Positions 1 to 48,362 of a DNA stretch of 64,000 bases are shown piece by piece; the stretch's first letter is position 1; each line of letters starts with the position of its first letter. The notes under the pieces were generated by a model that saw nothing but the letters and a program-made list of their open reading frames with translations, searched no databases and was not told the origin of the DNA. The translations under genes were made by a program, and so were the position numbers. Source of the stretch: Seriola aureovittata (Eukaryota; Chordata; Actinopteri; Carangiformes; Carangidae); assembly GCF_021018895.1 (NCBI RefSeq), contig NC_079375.1, forward strand, positions 3,682,560 through 3,746,559. The letters run 5' to 3'.

Positions 1-471
1 TAATGAGCTGACAACACACATGTGACAATACACTGATGTGAACACACACAACCACTCATACAGAGGTCAGAGGTCAGAGTATGGCCGTGCTTCTCTTGTT
101 TCGGTGCCGCTTTCCCGTGTCTCTCCCGTGTGGGATGAATGGAAAGACTGATGGCAGCAGACAGCTGGCTGGGTGATGGATGACAGGATGATAGAGAGAC
201 ATAGAGAGAGAGAGAGAGAGAGTCAGTGAAGCAGTAATGCAAATCGATAGAGAAACTACTGACAAGACGGAGGAGAGAAAGAGAACGGATGGAAGGAGAT
301 GCATGATCGAGGATAGAGAGACATTAGCAGTGAATAGAGAGAGAGAGAGAATCTCCTAGTGATTAATAACGACTGTTTGCTTTTCAGTAATGGATGTATA
401 AATAGCAACGTGATGCCGCCAGATTTACTGCTCCTCACTCAGCATGGATTTAGGAGTGTGTGTGTGTGTGT

Positions 472-516
<45 letters not shown>

Positions 517-1969
517 GCGTGTGCGTGTGCGTGTGCGTGTGTGTGTGGCTCATTAAGGTGGAGTGCTCCTCTTATTGATCAGCAGGCTTTAAACTCATCT
601 CATTCACATGGCTGATTGTTTCTTCTGTCTCGCTGCCTGGCAGGAACATCAGCATTAATTCAGACATAACAGCTCTCACATACTCAGGGTTTTTACATTC
701 GCTCATCTTCTGCCATATAAACACTCAGCGCTGAGCAGCACGTCATCCTAATGATGAAACTCTGTCTTTGTGACAGTGGGAGTAAAATCTATGCATGTAG
801 ACGCTCAACATGATGCTCTCCTTGACCAGATAATACAGATACAGATATATATGATATATTTTTCACTGATATGCTTAAAATATCTGAGATTAAATTAAAC
901 GGAGGAGGGTGTGGATGCCACTTCAGGTCCATGAGAGTGAGATTGACACGTCTCTGGGTCCTGACAGTTCTGAGGCCCTTCCTGTGTCTCCAAACCATCA
1001 ACTGGCTGTGACACAGTATCTGCATTTGCAGCCAGGGGCAGGGATACAACATGGGATACCTGGGATGCCGATGACATGGCAGCATAGGCCTTCATGGCTC
1101 TGTCAAAAGTCAAATATGCCACCTCCAACAGACTGGGGTTGGATGGACCCAAAGCGATTGGAGATCACTGTGGTCAACTGTTCCACAGGCAAACAAGTTC
1201 CCCCTTCAGCTCTGAAAATGTGGCTGCAAGAAAGGCTGCACAGTGAAGAACAGGTTCAACAACAGCAACAAAACAATCACTGTGTTTTTGAAGTTTTAAG
1301 CTAAGTTTTTAAGGTCGTATGGAATATTGTTCTACTCCCTACAGCCACTGTGTTGTCAGGGTTGATTAACAAAACGATTAAGCTTGTATGCAACAGACAG
1401 GACGTTATAAAGTCTCGCTTAGGTTCTGGGATACAATCACACTGTGAGACACTTCATCTGAGCAGGTTATGGTGTCGTATATGGTGTCATTGGAATCCTT
1501 GACCATCACAACATGGGCGGAGCACCTTTCTAAACCCACATTACAAAGTGCTTTACACAAGACAGCAAAAATAAAACATGCAAGTCCTATAAGGCAACAG
1601 TAAATCAGAAATACAAGTGTCTTAGTAGTTGTGCAAATAGATCAAAGGCGGTGTCACCAGCAAGAGGGAGATCAGTAAAAATCAATTAAAAAAAAAATTA
1701 AAAAGTAAAGAAAACTGGAGGTGTCAAAATCCAGAACCAGTCCTAGTACTGATCCAAAATCTGGTTCCAGTCCCAATCCAGTCTAAAGGAGGTTCAACAG
1801 CTAAATCAAGATATAAATGTTACAATAAAAATGTCGCCAACATTCCCAAAACAACTGAAGACAGGCCTTCCCAAACATTAGTTTTCTTACCCATAATCCT
1901 CTCACCAAGACATCTTTTCATACATTGGAGACTTAAGTGGAGGTTTGTTTTGTGTCCTTGTGTGTCCAG
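1..1969. other. DIP2C intron, upstream part (no exon seen)
   Basis: I found no DIP2C exon here; the sequence ends in the acceptor of window exon 1. It holds short GA-rich runs (about 200-225 and 335-350), a (GT)n/(GTGC)n microsatellite at 459-548, and a 400-bp stretch (about 900-1310) that is open in several frames on both strands. The minus-strand reading of that stretch looks protein-like, but I cannot assign it. The long readings over the GT run are compositional artefacts. Confidence 0.7.
459..548. repeat. (GT)n microsatellite, grading into (GTGC)n
   Basis: Continuous GT repeats interrupted once, then regular GTGTGC units, then GT again. It lies in the DIP2C intron upstream of window exon 1. 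Confidence 0.9.
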
Positions 1970-36762
<34,793 letters not shown>

Positions 36763-38694
36763 CCAGCCCCCCTCCCCCCGGTGGATGAAGGATTATTGAG
36801 GCTGTCTGCTCCTGAGGCCTGAAAAAGAACACCCGGAGTCTGAGGCGGAGTTCCTGGCATAGCGGGAGGAATTCATGACTTTTTTGCCCTGAAATTTGTC
36901 TCTCAGGCAAAACTCAAGTGGTTATATTTAGGTTAACATTAGCATTCAGGCCGTGGTTTCAGTTTGTACTCAGCCTGAGAGGAAGTGCGGCCACCTCCTT
37001 CCAGGGCAAGAAAGTAGTCCCCCCCATCTGTGCCGACTGTTTACTGACAAGAGGCAATCGTGAGGCAGAAAAGGACAATCGTTACCGTAGCAAAGATTCT
37101 GGCTTTTAAAACTACATTTGGCTCATTCTATATTTTCCCATTAAGTTTTTTTTGTTTGTTTGTTTTTAACATGTCCTCTGAAAAGTTTAGGCTATTTTTT
37201 TGAAAAGGATATTTACACATAAACAAAACAAACTATGGCAAAAATGATATTTTATGTTTTTACGATATCAACCATTACAAAGTGTGAGATATGTTTTGAT
37301 ACGAGGGCGGGGTCTGAGGGGGGCGGATCGCAGCTGCCCTTAGATTTTACGATGAGGTACTAACCATTTGTTTCATGTCAGCTTGTTTATTGTTTTTTCT
37401 TTTGTTTTGTAAGCGTAAGTGTTTTTTTTTTTAATTCAACATTATTTCCTGAAGTGTCCGTCCCATTTCAGCGGGAAAGCAGTGTGCTAACTTTCACAAA
37501 CTAACAGCTGCAGCCTTTAACTCCGTTTATTTTTCCGTACAAACGCTTCGACAGAAGCGGAACAATACATAAATTCATATCATGTAAGTATGTACAAAAA
37601 GAAACTGATTTAATTTATTTTGTTTCTCTTTTAGAAGTATATGACGAGACGTTCAAGAATGTTTTGCTCTTGAATATTTGCTAATATAAAAAAAACAAAA
37701 ACGCATTGTATTATCATGAGTGAAACAGAGTCACAACAAGCATATTAAGGAAAATAGAAATATATGATTAAAAATTATATGAAAAGATGAGTTAAAGGAT
37801 TCATCCCGGACAGAAGCAGTTTCACACGTGATGCTTTTTATCTGCGTGTCGGTCTGAGACGTTGACGTCAGTCAAAAAGAAATTTGTTAGATGAACTGAA
37901 GAGTTTCATTCCTACTGAAACATGAAGAGTTCTGAACCAAAACATCAACTTTTATCAGATTAAATCTGTAAAAGTTTTGAAGCTCATCCTCCATAAACAT
38001 TAGCAAAGACGTTTTGATAAATCATCCCTAAAAAAAATGTCATTTGTGCCTTTAATTTATAAATTATTCCCTCAATATTTTTATTCAATTCCCTCAGTTG
38101 ATTTTTATTTACATATTAATAAACATAAAATTACATTATTTGCTCCCTCTGCTCTTTATTGTGGTAAGACTTTGTCTCACCCAGCTAGAAATTAATTATT
38201 TTTTTTAAATTATAGATTTTTGATGATTTGAGTTTTATAAAAGTGACAACATCCGTAATATCAGAGCTTTTGTTTATAAAGAACCTGCTTTTACGGAGCA
38301 ATGTTTTTGAGTGGGTCCACATTTTGCGCAGAGACCCACAGTGAAGACGACTGCTAGTTGGTAAATGCACGATTTAAAATACTTTGCAAATGTTTTATGA
38401 GGAAGGATACACACAATGGGCACCTTATAAGTTTAAGGGTTGTACAGGACGTTAGCGAGAATATTAATGTTTGAAATATCTGTTTTCATCAGCCGTTATT
38501 ATATTTCTGTTAATTAAAGCACCAACTTTTCCACCTCAGCCTTAACTCTGCGCTGCAGTATAACTAAGTAATTATAATTATAACACAGGCTCAGATGAGA
38601 CATGATTTGCAGATTCAAGTCACAAATTCCAGGTTTAAACATTTTAAACTCTTATTTCAAATTCAATGACACCATGTTGTTTAACAGCCACAAT

Positions 38695-38746
38695 CTATAT
38701 ATATATATATAGATATATATATATATCTATATATATATATATATAT

Positions 38747-38779
<33 letters not shown>

Positions 38780-38872
38780 TATATATATATATATATATAT
38801 ATATATCTATATATATATAGATATATATATATATATATATAGATATATATATATAGATATATATATATATAT
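38695..38872. repeat. (AT)n microsatellite with regular GATATAT/CTATAT interruptions
   Basis: About 180 nt of AT repeats, broken every 20-40 bases by a single G or C, giving alternating AGAT and ATCT points. The tract is self-complementary. Tyr-Ile readings across it are artefacts. Confidence 0.95.
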
Positions 38873-39816
38873 TTGAGGGCAGACATTAATTTTGAGGAAC
38901 AGATCGCATTTTTCAAACATATGACTTACTGCATTTGGAAAACTAAAGGCACATGACTATTGAAAGGGATCATTAACCAAAGCTCTGTAACCTTACAAAA
39001 ACACATTAACTGGCTGAGGACATTTGCTGACCTCCAGTGGAGACCAGGGGGACTTACAACATTGCCCTGTAACAACAAATACACTATACTGTACATGTCA
39101 AGTTTGTTGAAACTGTAGTTGGTGTTTCTCTCTAAATCTGTGAGGATCAGAACTCCTCATATGTCGTGTTTATTAAAGAATAAACTGGTCTTTAAAAATG
39201 TCATAAATAACGTGGTAAATAGCCAAAACAGCCACTTCTAGTTTCTCTGGGATGAGAGTCCTCAGTTCACACAGACCGACGGCAGCACTGGACTATGTTT
39301 TTGTTTTGAACCACCTCCGGCTGGGAAAAGGTGAATCCTCATCAAGACCTTCGAGTGCCCCCGACATGGCAGGTAGGCGAGCGGCCGCCACTATTGTAAA
39401 TATCAAAGAGTCAGAGGTCCCTCATATTTTTTACATGGACAGATCAATCAGGGCTCATTACAGTGATGTCACGACAGGAATAAAGACTGAAACAGGAAGC
39501 AGAAGGCTGAAGGCATTTTAACCTGAGACCCTTTAACCTCATTACAGAGCAGCGGAGAGGTTGAAGGTCAGAGGAGGAACACAACCTTCAGTCTGTAAGA
39601 CGTGATTCGAGGTTGATGCTTCTGAGAATGTTCTAGTTTCAACATGAGGATTTTTTTTTTTTTTTTTAAGAAAAAGCACTTTCTTCACCGTTTGTTTCTC
39701 TTATCAGCAAAATGTTACGTCCCCTTGTATGTTTTTTTTTTTTAAGGTTTTAAAAATGTCTTATTTGAGTTGACATACTTGTCTTTCAATTAAATAAATA
39801 TTTCAACAATTTTGAC

Positions 39817-39822
39817 AATAAA
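39817..39822 (+). terminator. DIP2C: DIP2C poly(A) signal AATAAA
   Basis: AATAAA followed within 15-35 nt by the GT-rich CTGTCTTGTTTGCTGTTTGT, a classical downstream element. It lies about 3.05 kb after the stop codon. Confidence 0.7.
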
Positions 39823-39949
39823 AAAAAAGACTGTCTTGTTTGCTGTTTGTTTATATTTTGCAAGTTTGGGGAAATTTTATTACTAAAACAGGTTTGACAA
39901 ACATTACACCGTTTCATTTTGGTGAGTCCTACCTGCTGCTATTGTACTG

Positions 39950-40015
39950 TACAAACATACATAACATACACATATACATACATGAATACATACCTACCTA
40001 CACACACACATTCCT
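39950..40015. repeat. TACATA-rich simple repeat
   Basis: Loose TACATA/CATACA repeats directly left of the Tc1-like remnant. Very similar repeats lie on the right side of the element (52193-52290, 53810-53905). Confidence 0.7.
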
Positions 40016-40017
40016 AC

Positions 40018-40588
40018 ATATTCTCTACTGGACTGAGGTCTGGGCTTTGACTGTGCCACTCCAGAACATTCACCTTGTCTTTAAACCACCTCTCTGTAGC
40101 TTTTGCTGTATGCTTCAGGTCATTGTCTTGCTGGAAAATAAATCTTCTCCCAAGTCGTAGTTCCCTTGCAGACTGAATCAGATTGTCCTCCAGGATTTCC
40201 CTATATTTTGCTGCATTCATTTTACCCGCTACCTTTACAAGCCTTTAGTTTAGCCGAACTCTAGTCGAGATTTAATATGAGCTTTCTTCAAAAGTGTCTT
40301 TCTCTTTGCCACTCTCCCATAAAGCTTTGACTAGTGAAAGCTGGGCAACAGTTGTTATATGCAGTCTCTCCCATGTCAGCTGCTGAAGCCTTTAACTCCT
40401 TCAGAGTAGTCATAGGTGTCTTGGTGGCCTCCCTCACTAGTTTCCTTCTTGCACGGTCACTCAGTTTGTGAGGAACGGCCTGCTCTAGGCAGATTTACAC
40501 GTCTTTCTTAATGATGGATTTACCTGAACTCCAGGGGATGTTCAGCGACTTTGAAATGGTTTTGTATCCATCCCGTGACTTTTTAATT
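40018..40588 (-). pseudogene. Tc1-like transposase remnant (left half of a split element)
   Basis: The minus-strand reading 40014-40220 gives a Tc1 transposase piece with the second catalytic Asp in FQQDNDLKHTAKATERW and then SQSPDLSPVENM (family SPDLNPIENLW, third catalytic acidic residue). Sequence up to about 40588 resembles further parts of the same fish element in reverse, with an internal deletion near 40241. The left terminus is missing. The right half resumes at about 51753. Confidence 0.75.
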
Positions 40589-43500
40589 AGTGCCACGGGT
40601 GCTCAGCTCCGAGGCACTCCTCTACAGCTAGAATAGCTGAGAGGAGGGCAGAGCCCCGAAGCATCTATTAATATTCTGTTTCGGGTTTATTATTCTTCCG
40701 CCAAATTTCGGCACGTAACCCGTCCCGCAGCTTTGAGAAAACCCCGGTAATATATACATCAAAACGTGCGTCTTGATCCCGAAAGGGGTGCTATGACTTT
40801 TGGTGTTAAAATTCCAACTTTTCCCAAAGTTATTCCCAAAAAACTGGGAATAAATAATGCATTAGAAATGCATTGGAATTTTCTTTAGAAACCCACCTTT
40901 TTTCTACAAAATTGCACCTTTTTTCTGAGTCACCCAGCTCTCTCATACCTGCACGTAGAAATGTGATTCAAACTATAAAACGGAGGAAAACTTCTGCTCT
41001 CTCAAAAAGACAGAACTGTTTTTACATAACATGTAAACTTTTCACACTGTGAGCACTCAAAGGAGGAGTGCAAATCACTTTTTCTTCAAAGTTAGAGTGA
41101 AAGCGTCAGTTGGCTAGAGTGCGTAAAGCAGTAAAAAATAACCTTTATTTTTATTTTTAACTCGAGCTCGCGGCCAAACCGTAAAAAGGAGACAAATAAT
41201 TCTTTCTGAAAATGTAGACATAGTTGTTGGGATTCATAAAACTTTGACAGACAGGGTCTGCACAAAATTTAAACGGGGGTGCAGAGTCCGGCAGCAATAC
41301 CGGTCTCACTCTCATTGACACCTAATGTAATCGTCTTTTTTTTTCAAAAGAATCTCTCTCTGTCTTCACACTGAGCTTACGCACTCATTTTAAGGAATTT
41401 CTGAATAAAATAGAGACTGTAGAAACTATTGACTTCAGTGTATGGCACGGTCTTTTCGGTTTATGAAAAGAAGTAACGGTTTTCTCATAATTTGCAGTTG
41501 TTTGAAGCCATGTAGAAGCCAAATTCTGGGCAGATTTTCACATTGCCATGGCAACGGCAGCTTCTGACCTGTGTGCGTGCCTGCGTGCGCCTAGCAACCA
41601 GATAACCAACTCTCCAAGCTCTGCTAGCTTTACATTAGCCGCATGTTAGGTCTTAAATTACATTTAGTTAGGTCTTAAATATGTAAGTCCATTTACTGCT
41701 TCCTTCGTTGCTTTTTGTTTTGTTTTGTTAAAATAGTGAATGAAGTTGTGACGGTCTCCGCTGAGACTGAGGAGAAGCTACTAGCCCTCTCTCGCTGTAA
41801 CTTCTAGTCGCGTTGCTCTCTTGCCCAGTAATGTTAAATTTAGCACATAAAAAAACATAATAGTGGTAATTTAAATAGTCGTTTATGGGATTTATTAACC
41901 CTCAGGGGTCCCTCTTTCATTTTTTGGACATTTTCTTTACTTTTCTTTTTTGATTTGCTGATCATTTTGGCTGTGTTACAGCTGAAGGTATGGATGGAAA
42001 AACATCATAGTATAGTATAAAATTTCAAAAAACGTCATAGTATAATAAGGCATAAAAATGGCAAAAAAAGTCATAGTATAGTATGGCATAAAATTTCAAA
42101 AAATGTCATAGTATACTAAGGCATAAAAATTACCAAAAAACGTCATAGTATAGTCAGGCACAAAACGTCACAGTATAGTAAGGCAAACAAATGCCAAAAA
42201 AAGTCATATTATAGTAAAGCATAAAAATGTCAAAAAACGTCATAGTATAGTATGGCATAAAATTTCAAAAAAACATCATAGTATAATAAGGCATAAAAAT
42301 GGCAAAAACGTCATAGTATAGTATGGCATAAAATTTCAAAAAACGTCATAGTATAGTATGGCATAAAAATGGCAAAAAACGTCATAGTATAGTCAGGCAC
42401 AAAACGTCACAGTATAGTAAGGCATAAAAATGGCAAAAAAAGTCATATTATAGTAGAGCATAAAAATGTCAAAAAACGTCACAGTATTGTATGGCATAAA
42501 ATTTCAAAAAAACATCATAGTATAATAAGGCATAAAACGTCATAGTATAGTATGGCATAAAATTTCAAAAAAAGTCATAGTATAGTATGGCATAAAATTT
42601 AAAAAAACGTCATAGTATAATAAGGCATAAAAATGGCAAAAAACGTCATAGTATAGTCAGGCACAAAACGTCACAGTATAGTAAGGCAAACAAATGCCGA
42701 AAAAAATACATATTATAGTAGAGCATAAAAATGGCAAAAAACGTCATAGTATAGTATGGCATAGAATTTCAAAAAACGTCATAGTATAGTATGGCATAAA
42801 ATTTCAAAAGACGTCATAATATAATAAGGCATAAAAATGGCAAAAAACGTCATAGTATAGTCAGGCACAAAACGTCACAGTATAGTAAGGTATAAAAATG
42901 CCAAAAAAATACATATTCTAGTAGAGCATAAAAATGGCAAAAAACGTCATAGTATAGTATGGCATAAAATTTCAAAAAACATCATAGTATAATAAGGCAT
43001 AAAAATGGCAAAAAACGTCATAGTATAGTCAGGCACAAAACGTCACAGTATAGTAAGGCAAACAAATGCCAAAAAAAGTCATGTTATAGTAGAGCATAAA
43101 AATGTCAAAAAACGTCATAGTATAGTATGGCATAAAATTTCAAAAAATGTCATAGTATATTAAGTCATAAAAATGGCAAAAAAACATCATAGTATAGTAT
43201 GGCATAAAACGTCACAGTACAGTAAGGCATAAAAATGCCAAAAAACTTCATTTTGTACTATTGCGTGAAAATGTCAAAAAACATCATAGTATAGTATGGC
43301 ATAAAATTTCTAAAAAACGTCATAGTATAGTATGGCATAAAATTTCAAAAAACGTCATAGTATAGTATGGCATAAAATTTAAAAAGACGTCATAATATAA
43401 TAAGGCATAAAAATGGCAAAAAACGTCATAGTATATTCAGGCACAAAACGTCACAGTATAGTAAGGCAAACAAATGCCGAAAAAAATACATATTATAGTA

Positions 43501-43602
43501 GAGCATAAAAATGGCAAAAAACGTCATAGTATAGTATGGCATAAAATTTCAAAAAACGTCATAGTATAGTAAGGCATAAAAATGCCAAAAAGCATCATAG
43601 GA

Positions 43603-43813
43603 CAGTAAAGCCCCAAAACAGGGATTGAACCCATGACCTTGTCAGTGTTAGGCTGTAGTCCTGACCATTGTACCACAATACTTCTACATCACAAGCTCAT
43701 GGTATAGCATGATATCAAGGATATTTTAGCATACTAATCCATGATATATCACAAAAGATTGTCCATTAGGCATAAAATGTCATGAAAACATAATTGTATG
43801 GTAAGACATATAA
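43603..43813 (-). repeat. tRNA-like module 1 in the satellite
   Basis: About 210 bp replacing monomers. On the minus strand it reads TGGTACAATGGTCAGGAC (A-box/D-arm-like), AGCCTAACACTG (anticodon-loop-like) and ATGGGTTCAATCCC (B box). B box at 43621-43631 (plus orientation). It aligns without gaps to the D-arm to T-arm part of tRNA-Val(AAC). The acceptor stem does not pair, so it is not a working tRNA. Confidence 0.75.
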
Positions 43814-44758
43814 ATGGCAAAAAACGTCATAGTATAGTATGGCATAAAATTTCAAAAAATGTCATAGTATATTAAGTCATAAAAATGGCAAAAAACGTCA
43901 TAGTATAGTATGGCATAGAATTTCAAAAAACGTCATAGTATAGTATGGCATAAAATTTCAAAAGACGTCATAATATAATAAGGCATAAAAATGGCAAAAA
44001 ACGTCATAGTATAGTCAGGCACAAAACGTCACAGTATAGTAAGGTATAAAAATGCCAAAAAAATACATATTCTAGTAGAGCATAAAAATGGCAAAAAACG
44101 TCATAGTATAGTATGGCATAAAATTTCAAAAAAACATCATAGTATAATAAGGCATAAAAATGGCAAAAAACGTCATAGTATAGTCAGGCACAAAACGTCA
44201 CAGTATAGTAAGGCAAACAAATGCCAAAAAAAGTCATGTTATAGTAGAGCATAAAAATGTCAAAAAACGTCATAGTATAGTATGGCATAAAATTTCAAAA
44301 AATGTCATAGTATATTAAGTCATAAAAATGGCAAAAAAACATCATAGTATAGTATGGCATAAAACGTCACAGTACAGTAAGGCATAAAAATGCCAAAAAA
44401 CTTCATTTTGTACTATTGCGTGAAAATGTCAAAAAACATCATAGTATAGTATGGCATAAAAATTTCTAAAAAACGTCATAGTATAGTATGGCATAAAATT
44501 TCAAAAAACGTCATAGTATAGTATGGCATAAAATTTAAAAAGACGTCATAATATAATAAGGCATAAAAATGGCAAAAAACGTCATAGTATATTCAGGCAC
44601 AAAACGTCACAGTATAGTAAGGCAAACAAATGCCGAAAAAAATACATATTATAGTAGAGCATAAAAATGGCAAAAAACGTCATAGTATAGTATGGCATAA
44701 AATTTCAAAAAACGTCATAGTATAGTAAGGCATAAAAATGCCAAAAAGCATCATAGGA

Positions 44759-44969
44759 CAGTAAAGCCCCAAAACAGGGATTGAACCCATGACCTTGTCA
44801 GTGTTAGGCTGTAGTCCTGACCATTGTACCACAATACTTCTACATCACAAGCTCATGGTATAGCATGATATCAAGGATATTTTAGCATACTAATCCATGA
44901 TATATCACAAAAGATTGTCCATTAGGCATAAAATGTCATGAAAACATAATTGTATGGTAAGACATATAA
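44759..44969 (-). repeat. tRNA-like module 2 in the satellite
   Basis: Near-identical to module 1; B box at 44777-44787, 1156 bp after the first. Confidence 0.75.
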
Positions 44970-45910
44970 ATGGCAAAAAACGTCATAGTATAGTATGGCA
45001 TAAAATTTCAAAAAATGTCATAGTATATTAAGTCATAAAAATGGCAAAAAACGTCATAGTATAGTATGGCATAGAATTTCAAAAAACGTCATAGTATAGT
45101 ATGGCATAAAATTTCAAAAGACGTCATAATATAATAAGGCATAAAAATGGCAAAAAACGTCATAGTATAGTCAGGCACAAAACGTCACAGTATAGTAAGG
45201 TATAAAAATGCCAAAAAAATACATATTCTAGTAGAGCATAAAAATGGCAAAAAACGTCATAGTATAGTATGGCATAAAATTTCAAAAAACATCATAGTAT
45301 AATAAGGCATAAAAATGGCAAAAAACGTCATAGTATAGTCAGGCACAAAACGTCACAGTATAGTAAGGCAAACAAATGCCAAAAAAAGTCATGTTATAGT
45401 AGAGCATAAAATGTCAAAAAACGTCATAGTATAGTATGGCATAAAATTTCAAAAAACGTCATAGTATATTAAGTCATAAAAATGGCAAAAAACATCATAG
45501 TATAGTATGGCATAAAACGTCACAGTACAGTAAGGCATAAAAATGCCAAAAAACTTCATTTTGTACTATTGCGTGAAAATGTCAAAAAACATCATAGTAT
45601 AGTATGGCATAAAATTTCTAAAAAACGTCATAGTATAGTATGGCATAAAATTTCAAAAAACGTCATAGTATAGTATGGCATAAAATTTAAAAAGACGTCA
45701 TAATATAATAAGGCATAAAAATGGCAAAAAACGTCATAGTATATTCAGGCACAAAACGTCACAGTATAGTAAGGCAAACAAATGCCGAAAAAAATACATA
45801 TTATAGTAGAGCATAAAAATGGCAAAAAACGTCATAGTATAGTATGGCATAAAATTTCAAAAAACGTCATAGTATAGTAAGGCATAAAAATGCCAAAAAG
45901 CATCATAGGA

Positions 45911-46121
45911 CAGTAAAGCCCCAAAACAGGGATTGAACCCATGACCTTGTCAGTGTTAGGCTGTAGTCCTGACCATTGTACCACAATACTTCTACATCAC
46001 AAGCTCATGGTATAGCATGATATCAAGGATATTTTAGCATACTAATCCATGATATATCACAAAAGATTGTCCATTAGGCATAAAATGTCATGAAAACATA
46101 ATTGTATGGTAAGACATATAA
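45911..46121 (-). repeat. tRNA-like module 3 in the satellite
   Basis: Near-identical to module 1; B box at 45929-45939, 1152 bp after module 2. Confidence 0.75.
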
Positions 46122-47332
46122 ATGTCAAAAAACGTCATAGTATAGTATGGCATAAAATTTCAAAAAATGTCATAGTATATTAAGTCATAAAAATGGCAAA
46201 AAACATCATAGTATGGCATAAAATTTCAAAAAACGTCATAGTATATTAAGTCATAAAAATGGCAAAAAAGGTCATAGTATAGTATGGCATAAAATTTCAA
46301 AAAATGTCATAGTATATTAAGTCATAAAAATGGCAAAAAACGTCATAGTATAGTATGGTATAAAACGTCACAGAATAGTAAGGCATAAAAATGCCAAAAA
46401 ACTTCATTGTGTACTATTGTGTGAAAATGTCAAAAAACGTCATAGTATAGTATGGCATAAAATTTAAAAAAAACGTCATAGTATAGTATGGCATAGAATT
46501 TCAAAAAACGTCATAGTATAGTATGGCATAAAATTTCAAAAGACGTCATAATATAATAAGGCATAAAAATGGCAAAAAACGTCATAGTATAGTCAGGCAC
46601 AAAACGTCACAGTATAGTAAGGTATAAAAATGCCAAAAAAATACATATTCTAGTAGAGCATAAAAATGGCAAAAAACGTCATAGTATAGTATGGCATAAA
46701 ATTTCAAAAAACATCATAGTATAATAAGGCATAAAAATGGCAAAAAACGTCATAGTATAGTCAGGCACAAAACGTCACAGTATAGTAAGGCAAACAAATG
46801 CCAAAAAAAGTCATGTTATAGTAGAGCATAAAATGTCAAAAAACGTCATAGTATAGTATGGCATAAAATTTCAAAAAATGTCATAGTATATTAAGTCATA
46901 AAAATGGCAAAAAACATCATAGTATAGTATGGCATAAAACGTCACAGTACAGTAAGGCATAAAAATGCCAAAAAACTTCATTTTGTACTATTGCGTGAAA
47001 ATGTCAAAAAACATCATAGTATAGTATGGCATAAAATTTCTAAAAAACGTCATAGTATAGTATGGCATAAAATTTCAAAAAACGTCATAGTATAGTATGG
47101 CATAAAATTTAAAAAGACGTCATAATATAATAAGGCATAAAAATGGCAAAAAACGTCATAGTATATTCAGGCACAAAACGTCACAGTATAGTAAGGCAAA
47201 CAAATGCCGAAAAAAATACATATTATAGTAGAGCATAAAAATGGCAAAAAACGTCATAGTATAGTATGGCATAAAATTTCAAAAAACGTCATAGTATAGT
47301 AAGGCATAAAAATGCCAAAAAGCATCATAGGA

Positions 47333-47543
47333 CAGTAAAGCCCCAAAACAGGGATTGAACCCATGACCTTGTCAGTGTTAGGCTGTAGTCCTGACCATTG
47401 TACCACAATACTTCTACATCACAAGCTCATGGTATAGCATGATATCAAGGATATTTTAGCATACTAATCCATGATATATCACAAAAGATTGTCCATTAGG
47501 CATAAAATGTCATGAAAACATAATTGTATGGTAAGACATATAA
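47333..47543 (-). repeat. tRNA-like module 4 in the satellite
   Basis: Near-identical to module 1; B box begins at 47351. The spacing of 1422 bp reflects extra monomers at about 46205-46480. Confidence 0.75.
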
Positions 47544-48149
47544 ATGGCAAAAAACGTCATAGTATAGTATGGCATAAAATTTCAAAAAATGTCATAGTAT
47601 ATTAAGTCATAAAAATGGCAAAAAACGTCATAGTATAGTATGGTATAAAACGTCACAGAATAGTAAGGCATAAAAATGCCAAAAAACTTCATTGTGTACT
47701 ATTGCGTGAAAATGTCAAAAAACGTCATAGTATAGTATGGCATAAAATTTCAAAAAACGTCATAGTATAGTATGGCATAAAATTTCAAAAAACGTCATAG
47801 TATAGTATGGCATAAAATTTAAAAAGACGTCATAATATAGTAAGGCATAAAAATGCCAAAAAACTTCATTGTGTACTATTGCGTGAAAATGTCAAAAAAC
47901 GTCATAGTATAGTATGGCATAAAATTTAAAAAGACGTCACAATATAATAAGGCATAAAAATGGCAAAAAACGTCATAGTATATTCAGGCACAAAACGTCA
48001 CAGTATAGTAAGGCAAACAAATGCCGAAAAAAATACATATTATAGTAGAGCATAAAAATGGCAAAAAACGTCATAGTATAGTATGGCATAAAATTTCAAA
48101 AAACGTCATAGTATAGTAAGGCATAAAAATGCCAAAAAGCATCATAGGA

Positions 48150-48362
48150 CAGTAAAGCCCCCAAACAGGGATTGAACCCATGACCTTGTCAGTGTTAGGC
48201 TGTAGTCCTGACCATTGTACCACAATACTTCTACATCACAAGCTCATGGTATAGCATGATATCAAGGATATTTTAGCATACTAATCCATGATATATCACA
48301 AAAGATTGTCCATTAGGCATAAAATGTCATGAAAACATAATTGTATGGTAAGACATATAAAT
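48150..48362 (-). repeat. tRNA-like module 5 in the satellite
   Basis: As module 1, with one substitution before the B box (CCCCCAAACAGGG); B box begins at 48168. Confidence 0.75.

Larger units (their letters stand above)
36763..39840 (+). other. DIP2C: DIP2C 3' UTR (inferred)
   Basis: AT-rich sequence without a supported reading frame, from the stop to the strong poly(A) site near 39840. It contains a long palindromic AT microsatellite (38695-38872), an alternative AATAAA near 39176 and a Pumilio-type TGTAAATA at 39395-39402. The length is inferred from the signals; earlier cleavage is possible. Confidence 0.65.

Noticed and set aside
39252..39521. 89-codon open frame in the DIP2C 3' UTR
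   Set aside because: Ordinary residue composition but no recognisable domain, no splice support, and located inside the inferred 3' UTR.
43603..43813. Functional tRNA gene
   Set aside because: The acceptor-stem halves do not pair, the anticodon stem is weak, and it lies in a tandem repeat. Only the internal promoter-like boxes are kept.
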